The notes beneath the pieces are model-generated. The model worked only from the letters and a program-made list of their open reading frames with translations. It was not told the origin of the DNA and did no database searches. From assembly GCA_937915765.1 (NCBI GenBank), contig CALGHE010000092.1, forward strand, positions 1 to 42,230: DNA of 42,230 bases, given 5' to 3'. This DNA comes from an uncultured Bacteroidales bacterium. GTDB taxonomy: Bacteria; Bacteroidota; Bacteroidia; Bacteroidales; Paludibacteraceae. A program made the position numbers and the translations under genes. Positions 16,480 to 23,930 of the stretch are shown piece after piece. Each line of letters starts with the position of its first letter. The stretch's first letter is position 1.

Positions 16480-16496
16480 AGCCCTAATGTTTTTGA

Positions 16497-17630
16497 CTAA
16501 TCTTCCAACAATCTACCATATTCTCTATTTACTATGTTTTTTATATTTGCCATAGTAAAATTATCTCTTATCCTTTTACTAGCATTATCCGCCAATTTGT
16601 TTCTTAAAGATTTATTTGTCAGCAATTTGTCAATAGCTTCAGCAAACGCTTTCGAGTCCCTATTTGCGACTTCCAAACCTGTTTCATTTTTTACACTAAC
16701 CCAATTCACACCGGAACCTTGTATTGTGAATGTAACAGACGGCAAACCCAAATACATAGCTTCCGCTAACACAACACCAAAAGCTTCATTTTTTGTGATG
16801 GAAGGAAAAGCAAATACAGATGCTGCTTTCATATACGCATAAATTTCATCATCAGGAATAACTCCTACGAATTTAATTCGTTCAATCCCCTGTCCTCGTT
16901 TTTTTAATTCGTCCGTCAAAGGACCTTCTCCTGCAATTAAAAAAACGCAGTCAGATTTAACATACTGCTCTGCCTCAATCAAATACTCAATTCCCTTATA
17001 CGGCACATGACGTCCCATAAAATACACAATATCCTTACCTCCGTACTCTTCCTTTATTTTTTTGATGATACGTTCCCCTTTTTCTGTTTGAACAATCTTA
17101 GTTTCACAAATTCCATTTGGCACAACGACACATTTATCTTCAAAATTTTTCAAAGAAATTGAATGTTTCAGATAATTAGGACTCGTAACAAAGATGGAGT
17201 CTGCTCTTTTCAAAATCAGCTTCTCTATCGGAGAATATAAAAAACGAAGACTTTTCTGCTTTACTATGTCTGAATGCCAATGAACTATAAGCTTAACATC
17301 TTTATCCAAAAAAAGGGACATCACGAAGGATGCATAAGGATTCGGATGATGCAAATGCACCACGTCAGGTTTAAAATTCATCAACAATTCTTTTAGTTTC
17401 TTAACAAAAGAAAATGACAATGGCTGACTAAAGATATTTGCAAATATACCAAGACGCACAACCTCAACTCCATCAACAAATGACACTTCGTCTTTTGTTG
17501 TCGAATTGAAGCAAATAACTTTGTTTTCATACTCCGAAAGACTATCCACAACACTTTTGCAAACGTCCTCCAATCCGCCTTTATAAGGAGGATAATATTT
17601 CGATATGTGCAATACTTTCTTCTTAAGCAT
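16497..17630 (-). CDS. GT4 family glycosyltransferase
   Basis: A 377-residue cytoplasmic, GT-B fold retaining transferase. The N-terminus KVLHISKYYPPYKGGLEDVC holds the glycine-rich acceptor loop typical of GT4. The C-terminal nucleotide-sugar domain has the E-x7-E motif in EAFGVVLAEAM and, before it, FMGRHVPYKGIEYL. It should add a sugar to a lipid-linked intermediate for the surface glycan. A TATCTTTG box at 17787-17794 lies about 155 bases upstream, so this gene may head a GT4 / ligase-like / flippase operon. Sugar specificity is unknown. Confidence 0.88.
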   Translation of the reverse strand: MLKKKVLHISKYYPPYKGGLEDVCKSVVDSLSEYENKVICFNSTTKDEVSFVDGVEVVRLGIFANIFSQPLSFSFVKKLKELLMNFKPDVVHLHHPNPYASFVMSLFLDKDVKLIVHWHSDIVKQKSLRFLYSPIEKLILKRADSIFVTSPNYLKHSISLKNFEDKCVVVPNGICETKIVQTEKGERIIKKIKEEYGGKDIVYFMGRHVPYKGIEYLIEAEQYVKSDCVFLIAGEGPLTDELKKRGQGIERIKFVGVIPDDEIYAYMKAASVFAFPSITKNEAFGVVLAEAMYLGLPSVTFTIQGSGVNWVSVKNETGLEVANRDSKAFAEAIDKLLTNKSLRNKLADNASKRIRDNFTMANIKNIVNREYGRLLED

Positions 17631-17786
17631 CAGCTACACAAGTTTTTTTATTAAAAAACTTTGGTTTCCCAAAATTGCCAAACTTAAATATGATTTATCG
17701 TTCTATTTTGTGAACGTACAAAATCTTCTTTATTGTGTTTCTCACTTTATATTTTGCAAATTCAAGAACTCCTCACCAATCTTTTG

Positions 17787-17794
17787 CAAAGATA
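17787..17794 (-). promoter_or_regulatory. -7 promoter box for the GT4-ligase-flippase operon
   Basis: TATCTTTG on the minus strand, full TAnnTTTG match, with no clear -33 box. The predicted leader to the GT4 start would be about 150 bases. Confidence 0.45.
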
Positions 17795-17867
17795 TAAAAA
17801 AAAAGAATACAAAAACCTATTCATAAAAAGATTGTAAGCAAAGCATTCACGACTTTTCCGACAGACA

Positions 17868-18000
17868 GAGGTGGCAGATAGAGATTTTCTTCCGAATCTC
17901 AAGCAACTTTTGCGAATATTTACACCTCCTCTGGACACAAACATATTTACATAAGAGAGGTGCTCAGATGACATTTTTCACAAAGTATTAATACTCTGTG
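17868..18000. repeat. Cluster of alternative inverted repeats in the gap between two glycan genes
   Basis: In the 416-base gap 17631-18046 I see no gene but several short repeats: GAGGTG (17868-17873), a perfect GAGATT/AATCTC hairpin (17881-17900), CACCTC (17923-17928) that could pair with either GAGGTG or a second GAGGTG (17957-17962), and a 22-base near-perfect palindrome CACAAAGTATT/AATACTCTGTG (17979-18000). The palindrome may be the end structure of the polymerase message or an operator. No function can be assigned. Confidence 0.35.
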
Positions 18001-18046
18001 CGATACTTCATGCATTAAAAATATTTAGGACAATATTGCTCCAAAC

Positions 18047-19147
18047 CTAATTCCACAACAATTTATATTCTAAAACATAATCAGAAAGAAACACGTTGAA
18101 ACAAAAAATTCCTATCCCTATAATGAAAACAATTAATTCGGATACGGCTTTAGGCTTTATGAATTTCACCAACATTGGTATTAATATAACCAGAACTGAA
18201 TTGAATATTTCACTTATACGAAAAGCGAATCCTGGTATTTGCCAAAAAAATAGGAAACAACAAGTTGAAAGACAACACATATTAATGAACAAATTGATAT
18301 TTTTATTCTCATCTTTCAAATTATCCTTGTATATAAAACACAAAACAATTATAAAATTCTGCAATAAAAACATCACATTAAAATAATTTATCTTAACGGC
18401 ATTTAATTGTTGCAATTCTATGTAAGCCTTTAATTTGAACTGAAAATAGTCTATTGGAATCACTTTTACTAAATTTACAATATTAATTTCACACACACAA
18501 ACAACAACACAAAAAGAGATAAGTATCCCCCAAATCAAAAGACTAGCCTTAACCTTTTTCAAAAGGGGCAAGATTATAGTTAAAAATGCAGAAGTATGGA
18601 AAAAAACCGCCATAAAAAATGTAAATAAATACTTTCCATACTCTTTTTTCTGCAAATAATCAATAGAAATAAACACTAAACCAATAGCAACTCCTGCTCT
18701 TACCTGAGTCAATTCTTGAAGAAAAAAAAGATTGCTAAAATAAATCATCAACGACAGATTCTTCAAATCTGTTAGCCTATATATACCTCTCAATTTAAAA
18801 AACACCCCAAGAAGAACATAAAACGAATATATTATACACAAATTAGTTTTTTCACTATTCCCTGTTTCCTTAAGCAAAGAACTAAATGCAGAATAGCTAA
18901 ACTCTGTCAAAAGACTATCGTTATACTTTTGAATGTCTTCTAACAAAATAGAAAGCGATGGAGCTTTCTCATACAAAGCTCGATACGTCGTACAATCCAT
19001 ATTAGAATAAGGAGATCTTAGCACTGCAAAAGAGGCCAGCAAAATCCCTAATAACACAAACAATTTTTTTCGACTTTTGTCTGTCAATTTTGGTTCAAAA
19101 AGAACAAAGCCAAACACTATAATTGCAAGAATTATATACGGTGCCAT
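18047..19147 (-). CDS. EpsG/Wzy-like polysaccharide polymerase
   Basis: A 366-residue integral membrane protein with about ten hydrophobic segments. The early loop RSPYSNMDCTTYRALYEK corresponds to the NxDxxxY region of EpsG-family proteins (typically GxDxxxY), and a later segment QELTQVRAGVAIGLVFISI matches the conserved R-x-x-(I/L/V)-A helix of that family. These proteins polymerise repeat units of surface glycans. It lies between two glycosyltransferase genes in the same direction, 11 bases after the upstream one. The call is good at family level; the linkage formed is unknown. Confidence 0.78.
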   Translation of the reverse strand: MAPYIILAIIVFGFVLFEPKLTDKSRKKLFVLLGILLASFAVLRSPYSNMDCTTYRALYEKAPSLSILLEDIQKYNDSLLTEFSYSAFSSLLKETGNSEKTNLCIIYSFYVLLGVFFKLRGIYRLTDLKNLSLMIYFSNLFFLQELTQVRAGVAIGLVFISIDYLQKKEYGKYLFTFFMAVFFHTSAFLTIILPLLKKVKASLLIWGILISFCVVVCVCEINIVNLVKVIPIDYFQFKLKAYIELQQLNAVKINYFNVMFLLQNFIIVLCFIYKDNLKDENKNINLFINMCCLSTCCFLFFWQIPGFAFRISEIFNSVLVILIPMLVKFIKPKAVSELIVFIIGIGIFCFNVFLSDYVLEYKLLWN

Positions 19148-19158
19148 AATTATCTTAT

Positions 19159-20211
19159 TTATATCGCAGATATTATTTTCATCAACTGCTTGTAAGAATT
19201 CTGAATTGTATATTTTTCCACTTCTTTCTTTCCTCTGTTCGAGATATACTCTCGCAATTCATCATTTCTAATCGCTTCCTCTATTCTTTGAGCCAAGCAT
19301 TCTGAAGATTCGGCCTTTGCTAACAACGCTGTATCTTTTTCCTTTGCATATTCTGTATGCCCTGCTATATCTGTACAAACTAAAGCACAACCACATTTCA
19401 TTGCTTCTGTACATGGCAAATCCCAACCATCATTTACACTAGAAGACACATGAACACTTACGCTATTGTACAAACCACACAAATCCTCAGGCTCACAATG
19501 ATAATGCACCCAGTCTGGAAGATGATCAGGCCTTTTGAAAATTCCAAACATTTCCACCGTCAATTCCGGAACCCTTTCTTTTACTAATTTCAAGGCTTCA
19601 ATTCCATACTCTATTCCTTTACACTTATAAACCGAATAAAGCATGGAAACGCTAGCCGGTTTCCTTTGTTTCATTGGAACGATTTCCCTAAAACACTCAC
19701 TAATTGGATTCGGCAACACAGGCACCTCTGCAAGCGTATGCTCACTAACAATACTCTTCAGATATTTTGATATAACCACATTGAAAGCATTAGTATTAAA
19801 CGACTTGTGTACCAATTCTTTTTCTCCCATCCACGTTTCATATCCCTGTATAAAATTCACACACTTCCCTATAGAGCCTCCTAACTTTGCAATCTCTAAC
19901 ACTTCCGCCCACATTGTAATAAAATTAAAATCAGCTTTCCGTATATTGCAATCTTTAATAAAAGGAATATTAATGGTTTTTATTCTGTCATCAATACGAA
20001 ACCAACTAGGTTTACTATCCCCATAAAGTATCTTTGTCCTGAGCCATCTCAACCAATGAGGAATATTGTACGACACATTTTCTATTGTCGCAACATGATA
20101 AAGATAAACGTCATGTCCATTTTCCGCAAAAGCATTTGCATATTGATACATAACCTTGTAACCTCCTACTGGTTTAAGAGATATATTAGGTATAATAAAA
20201 TTAATTTTCAT
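19159..20211 (-). CDS. GT4-like glycosyltransferase
   Basis: A 350-residue GT-B fold transferase. It starts MKINFIIPNISLKPVGGYKVMYQYA, with the glycine loop (KPVGGYKV) and an LYHVATIENVSYNIPHW insert. The C-terminal motif is DGWDLPCTEAMKCGCALV, an E-x7-E type element in which the first Glu is Asp, followed by AGHTEYA. It is the first gene of the minus-strand locus, downstream of the TATCTTTG box at 20293-20300, and precedes the EpsG-like polymerase by 11 bases. It probably transfers a sugar in repeat-unit assembly; donor and acceptor unknown. Confidence 0.85.
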   Translation of the reverse strand: MKINFIIPNISLKPVGGYKVMYQYANAFAENGHDVYLYHVATIENVSYNIPHWLRWLRTKILYGDSKPSWFRIDDRIKTINIPFIKDCNIRKADFNFITMWAEVLEIAKLGGSIGKCVNFIQGYETWMGEKELVHKSFNTNAFNVVISKYLKSIVSEHTLAEVPVLPNPISECFREIVPMKQRKPASVSMLYSVYKCKGIEYGIEALKLVKERVPELTVEMFGIFKRPDHLPDWVHYHCEPEDLCGLYNSVSVHVSSSVNDGWDLPCTEAMKCGCALVCTDIAGHTEYAKEKDTALLAKAESSECLAQRIEEAIRNDELREYISNRGKKEVEKYTIQNSYKQLMKIISAI

Positions 20212-20292
20212 TCCATTTGACTTTAATCAAAACATATGATTCTAAGATAACTTTTAGACTCTTGTCTAAGCTATTCAGTTCTCCGCACTTTG

Positions 20293-20300
20293 CAAAGATA
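20293..20300 (-). promoter_or_regulatory. -7 promoter box for the glycan locus
   Basis: TATCTTTG on the minus strand (full match) about 80 bases before the first gene. It sits in the divergent gap with the GH43 gene; I could not place a convincing -33 box. Confidence 0.5.
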
Positions 20301-20412
20301 TAAGTTTTTTTTTATTTCTTTTCCTCTTTATTACTCAAATTTACTAAAAATATCACATGGTTCTCTAATATTTTTTGTTTACCTTGCGCTTTGATATTTT
20401 AAACTACAAATT

Positions 20413-23193
20413 ATGCGTGTTTTTTTCTTGTTTTTATTTTCCTTGCTGGTGGGGACGGCAGGGGTAGGGGCTACGGTTGCGGTGCATGACCCGTCGGTAG
20501 TTGTTGTATATAAGGATGCGGACGGAAATTCGTTCCCTGAACAAAACGAATCAAAGTCCAGAACCAAGTTTTACTATGTTATGGGCACTCAGCTGGAGGC
20601 TGCTTACTCTAAAGACTTGCTGAACTGGACGCATTTCCAGCCTTCTTTTTCCGTTAACGGCTCGGAGACAAAAGACTTTCTCAAGGTCTTTGCCGAAAGC
20701 GCGGCATGGTCTAATCATCATGACAACGCTAAAATGAAAGAAAATCTTTGGGCTCCTGATGTCATCTACAATAGAGCGTTGAAGAAATGGTGCCTCTATT
20801 TTTCTGTTAATGGCGACGACTGGCTGTCGTCCATTGCCTTACTGACCTCTGACAGAATTGAAGGCCCTTATGAATTTAAAGGCACGGTCGTATGCTCTGG
20901 AATGGATAATTTCTCGGCTGGATTGGGCAACATCGATTACAAAAAAGTGACTGGTTCCGGCCATATTGCCGGCAGGTATATGAAAGATGGAAAATGGATT
21001 GGCGAGTATGGTTCAAGCTGCATTGACCCGTCTGTTTTATACGATGAAAAGGGTAACTTATGGATGTTTTACGGTTCTTGGTCCGGAGGTATCTTCTTAA
21101 TCAAGCTGGACAAGAATACCGGCTTGCGCGATTATTCTCACAATTTCGGATACGGCAACAGTTCAGAAATCTGGGACAATAAATCTTTGGTTTACGACCC
21201 TTATATGGGGTTGCATATTGCTGGCGGATACTATGTGTCCGGAGAAGGCTCTTATGTAGAATACATCAAGGACCCCGATGGAAAGGGTTATTATTATCTA
21301 TTTATGTCTTACGGATTTTATTCTCCTGAAGGCGGTTACTCTATGAGGGTTTTCCGTTCAGAAACTATCGACGGGAAATATGTTGACGTCACGGGCGACT
21401 CCTCTATTTTCTCAAAATACATATTTAATTACGGAGACAATGTACAGAATGGCGTTGCCATTATGCAAAACTACAAATGGAGCTGGTGGAACATCGGACA
21501 AACCGCACAGGGACACAACTCACTCCTTCAAGACGAAGATGGCAGGTGCTTCCTCGTATATCATACAAAATATGATAACGGAACTATCCATCATAACGTG
21601 GAGGTGCACCAACTTTTTTTCGATGAAAAGGGTTGGCCTGTGGCTGCTCCTTTTGAATATAGGGAGGGCGACAAACTTGCGAACAAAAGCTACAATACAG
21701 AAGAACTTACAGGCGAATATGGTGTGATTGTTCATCGCTCTGTAGATTATAAGAATTTAGAATGCAACACAGAGGAAACTTTTTACATAAATGCAGACGG
21801 CTCTGTCTCCGGAGCGTTTTCCGGTTCGTGGGAATACAAGTTTGCAGATGGACGGCAATTCCTTTCTTTAGAAACTTCTGCCGGAACATTCGACTGCGTT
21901 GTCATGGAGCAACGTATGGACGACCTTTCTGAAAAGACATTGGCTTTCTCCGGAATGAACCACCAGAATGAACTTTGTCTGTGGGGCTACAAAAAAACAT
22001 TGACCCAAAAGGCTGTCTCAACAACATACAAAGGCTCCTCTCTCATTATTGGAGACCCAAACACGAAGAGTCTGAATTGGCAAGATTACGACAAATTTCA
22101 CGCAGTCAAGGTTTCCGGAGACTTTGAGATAGATTATAGATTTATCAATCATACAGACGGAGCAGAAAACTGGCACAACTGGGCATTTGCTGTAAGCAAC
22201 GGCTCTGAGACCTGGCACATGCGCGCCGACGTATGGAACAACTCTTCGTTCTCCGGCTCTGCCGTTAACTTCAAACATTCAAACCCTGACTTCAAATCTG
22301 TCTTTAAAGACAAAGAGGTAAACGTAAAAGTCAGAAGAGTCGGTTCCTCTTACAATGTTTTTGTTTACGCAGAACAAGAGCTGATTTTTACAGCATCGGC
22401 GGTCAACAGCCCTGCAGACGAGGAGGTTACCGTTTACTTAGGCGGAGAAGAGTGTTATCTTGACGTGAAAGAGGTCTCCGTTTCTGCCCTTGTTAACCGC
22501 AATACGGTTGGAACAACCAATGCAGACGGCAGCTACACAGCCGCATTTAATGTGACAAAAAGCGAAAATATCGATTTCATCGGAGATTTTGACATCAATT
22601 TCTCTTTCTCCAACTTCCGCAATGCAGACAACAAAGACGTTTGGGACAACTACGTTGTAATTCTGAACAACGGCTATATACGTTCAGACGCCTACTCTTG
22701 GGACATTGAAGGAGATGTTGCCATGAACACATCATGGGGTGATGACAATGAAAAATTTTTAGAGCTGATGAAAAACAGTCTGGTAAACATGAACATTTCA
22801 AAAGAGGGGCACACCATCACTCTAACAACAGAAATTACCGATGAAAAGGGCAAAAAGCACAATTTCGTCGCTGTAAACACAAACACTTTCTCAGACAACA
22901 CTTCAATAGCGTTCACCTGCGAAGAAAGTTTTCTTGACTTCTACAAGATAGAGACAAAAAGAAGCGAAGGTTCAGAAGCAACTGCAACAGCAAATATCTC
23001 AACCGATTCGCCATTCATTTTCGCCATAAAAGATAAAATTCACATAAGATCAAAACTGGAAGGACGTGCTGAAATTTACGATTTTTCAGGAAAATTAGTC
23101 TGCACAATAAAATATTGCGATGGCGAGACCGTCGTAAAAGGCTTACATCCAGGCATTTACTTAATAAACAATCAAAAATATGTTGTAAAATAG
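20413..23193 (+). CDS. Secreted multidomain GH43 arabinan-degrading-type hydrolase with T9SS-like C-terminus
   Basis: A 926-residue exported enzyme. A signal peptide (1-20) is followed by a five-bladed GH43 domain: catalytic base Asp in AVHDPSVV (D26), WAPDVIYN, pKa-tuning Asp in SSCIDPSVLYD (near 206), general acid Glu in the SGEGSYVEYI segment (near 280) and the metal His in QGHNSLLQDEDGR. The arrangement is that of endo-arabinanase-like GH43. Residues about 420-540 look like the lipocalin-like domain that follows such enzymes. Two similar beta-sandwich modules (about 545-690 and 695-860) precede a C-terminal sorting-like domain (AEIYDFSGKLV ... LHPGIYLINN). It should be secreted by T9SS and act on arabinan. 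The exact substrate is inferred. Confidence 0.85.
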   Translation: MRVFFLFLFSLLVGTAGVGATVAVHDPSVVVVYKDADGNSFPEQNESKSRTKFYYVMGTQLEAAYSKDLLNWTHFQPSFSVNGSETKDFLKVFAESAAWSNHHDNAKMKENLWAPDVIYNRALKKWCLYFSVNGDDWLSSIALLTSDRIEGPYEFKGTVVCSGMDNFSAGLGNIDYKKVTGSGHIAGRYMKDGKWIGEYGSSCIDPSVLYDEKGNLWMFYGSWSGGIFLIKLDKNTGLRDYSHNFGYGNSSEIWDNKSLVYDPYMGLHIAGGYYVSGEGSYVEYIKDPDGKGYYYLFMSYGFYSPEGGYSMRVFRSETIDGKYVDVTGDSSIFSKYIFNYGDNVQNGVAIMQNYKWSWWNIGQTAQGHNSLLQDEDGRCFLVYHTKYDNGTIHHNVEVHQLFFDEKGWPVAAPFEYREGDKLANKSYNTEELTGEYGVIVHRSVDYKNLECNTEETFYINADGSVSGAFSGSWEYKFADGRQFLSLETSAGTFDCVVMEQRMDDLSEKTLAFSGMNHQNELCLWGYKKTLTQKAVSTTYKGSSLIIGDPNTKSLNWQDYDKFHAVKVSGDFEIDYRFINHTDGAENWHNWAFAVSNGSETWHMRADVWNNSSFSGSAVNFKHSNPDFKSVFKDKEVNVKVRRVGSSYNVFVYAEQELIFTASAVNSPADEEVTVYLGGEECYLDVKEVSVSALVNRNTVGTTNADGSYTAAFNVTKSENIDFIGDFDINFSFSNFRNADNKDVWDNYVVILNNGYIRSDAYSWDIEGDVAMNTSWGDDNEKFLELMKNSLVNMNISKEGHTITLTTEITDEKGKKHNFVAVNTNTFSDNTSIAFTCEESFLDFYKIETKRSEGSEATATANISTDSPFIFAIKDKIHIRSKLEGRAEIYDFSGKLVCTIKYCDGETVVKGLHPGIYLINNQKYVVK

Positions 23194-23248
23194 GTTTTAT
23201 TTTCAAAATATTTTTTGTAAGTTTACAAGTGAACGAACTACATTACTT

Positions 23249-23401
23249 ATGCGTAAAATTATTTTCACGATAGTGCTTTTAATTGGCATTGTCACTTGTT
23301 ACAACGCATCGGCTCAAGATTCCGACACATCAGGAACAAAAAGCGCGAACGTTGAAGTTTTAACAGAAAAGACAGCGAGCGGCTGTTTAAGTTTACAATA
23401 A
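23249..23401 (+). CDS. 50-residue secreted small protein
   Basis: An ATG at 23249 opens a 50-codon frame ending TAA at 23399-23401. The product has a convincing signal peptide: MRKIIFTIVLLIGIVTC, then ASAQ before DSDTSGT, giving a mature peptide of about 27 residues rich in Ser, Thr and Glu with one Cys. An AT-rich TATTTTTTG resembling a -7 box lies about 35 bases upstream. It is either a genuine small exported peptide or the surviving front end of a longer secreted protein. I recognise no family. The structured RNA candidate starts immediately after its stop. Confidence 0.45.
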   Translation: MRKIIFTIVLLIGIVTCYNASAQDSDTSGTKSANVEVLTEKTASGCLSLQ

Positions 23402-23558
23402 ATGATTTAGACCCTTACGTAGGTTGCGGCTTTACGACCCGCGGCTTTTGCGACTCTAAATCCTCTGTTGACTTGTTATCTGTATCCAGACGGCAAGTCC
23501 AAAGGTAGGATAGCAAGCAAGGGAGGTAAAAAACGTTGATAAATAATAGATAATAGAC
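23402..23558 (+). ncRNA. Candidate structured non-coding RNA
   Basis: No coding frame of note covers this stretch, but it folds readily. GATTTAGA (23404-23411) pairs perfectly with TCTAAATC (23455-23462); inside, GGTTG can pair with CGACC, or GCGG with CCGC. A second domain has TTGACTTG (23468-23475) pairing with CAAGTCCAA (23494-23502, one bulged C) and an inner TCTG/CAGA stem with a four-base loop. CCCTT (23412-23416) could alternatively close on AAGGG (23519-23523). A strong intrinsic terminator follows at 23559-23588. Size and rod-like pairing would suit a 6S-type or other housekeeping small RNA, but I cannot match it to a known family by eye. No clear promoter was found directly upstream. 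Confidence 0.45.
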
Positions 23559-23588
23559 AAAACGCTCCGTGACTGCGGAGCGTTTTTT
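23559..23588 (+). terminator. Strong intrinsic terminator
   Basis: CGCTCCG (23563-23569) pairs with CGGAGCG (23576-23582) over a six-base loop, extended by A/T pairs, and runs straight into TTTTTT. It ends the transcript containing the structured RNA candidate. Confidence 0.9.
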
Positions 23589-23672
23589 ATTGCTTCCGTC
23601 TAAAAAATTGACATCTTGCCCTAAGTTACACCCATATCTCAATTTAATTGCAATTAAAAAATGGCTTTAAAG

Positions 23673-23702
23673 TTTGCTCATAAAAAAAAATAACTATCTT
23701 TG
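23673..23702 (+). promoter_or_regulatory. Promoter of the tRNA-Arg gene
   Basis: TTTG (23673-23676) and TATCTTTG (23695-23702), 18 bases apart, with the tRNA beginning 25 bases further on. Confidence 0.8.
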
Positions 23703-23726
23703 CATCCGAAAATAGAAAATCGGTTT

Positions 23727-23798
23727 GGTCGCGTAGTTCAATGGATAGAATACGGGTTTCCTAAACCTTAGATCTGGGTTCGATTCCCAGCGTGACTA
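23727..23798 (+). tRNA. tRNA-Arg (anticodon CCT)
   Basis: A complete cloverleaf can be drawn: acceptor GGTCGCG with CGTGACT (two G-U pairs), D-stem GTTC/GAAT, anticodon loop TTCCTAA with anticodon CCT at 23760-23762, and T-arm CTGGG/CCCAG around TTCGATT. The discriminator is A at 23798 and CCA is not encoded. The outermost anticodon-stem pair (C-T) is mismatched. CCT reads AGG arginine codons. It has its own promoter and terminator. Confidence 0.95.
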
Positions 23799-23802
23799 CA
23801 GA

Positions 23803-23827
23803 AAAGGAGGGCAAGACCCTCCTTTTT
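23803..23827 (+). terminator. Terminator of the tRNA-Arg gene
   Basis: AAAGGAGGG (23803-23811) pairs with CCCTCCTTT (23817-23825) over a five-base loop, running into a T-tract, directly after the tRNA. Confidence 0.9.
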
Positions 23828-23930
23828 GTTTTATTCAACAGCCCTTGTATTTCAAAATGTAGAAAACACTTTCAGATTTATCTATTTTTTATTAGATTTA
23901 CACCGTCATTTTAACTTGGACGTTTATTTT

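Noticed and set aside
17762..17974. A 70-codon minus-strand frame in the gap between polymerase and GT4
   Set aside because: No ribosome site or family likeness; it spans the palindromic repeats and contains the -7 box of the next operon.
10606..20211. Capsule invertible promoter of the Bacteroides PSA type
   Set aside because: No pair of long (about 20-base) inverted repeats flanking a promoter is visible, only six-base repeats.
23415..23642. A 75-codon minus-strand frame across the structured RNA candidate
   Set aside because: It runs through the terminator and both hairpins and has no family likeness.
23826..23930. In-frame upstream extension of the AddB-like gene
   Set aside because: The only start is a TTG within the tRNA terminator; the ATG at 23931 gives a normal N-terminus.
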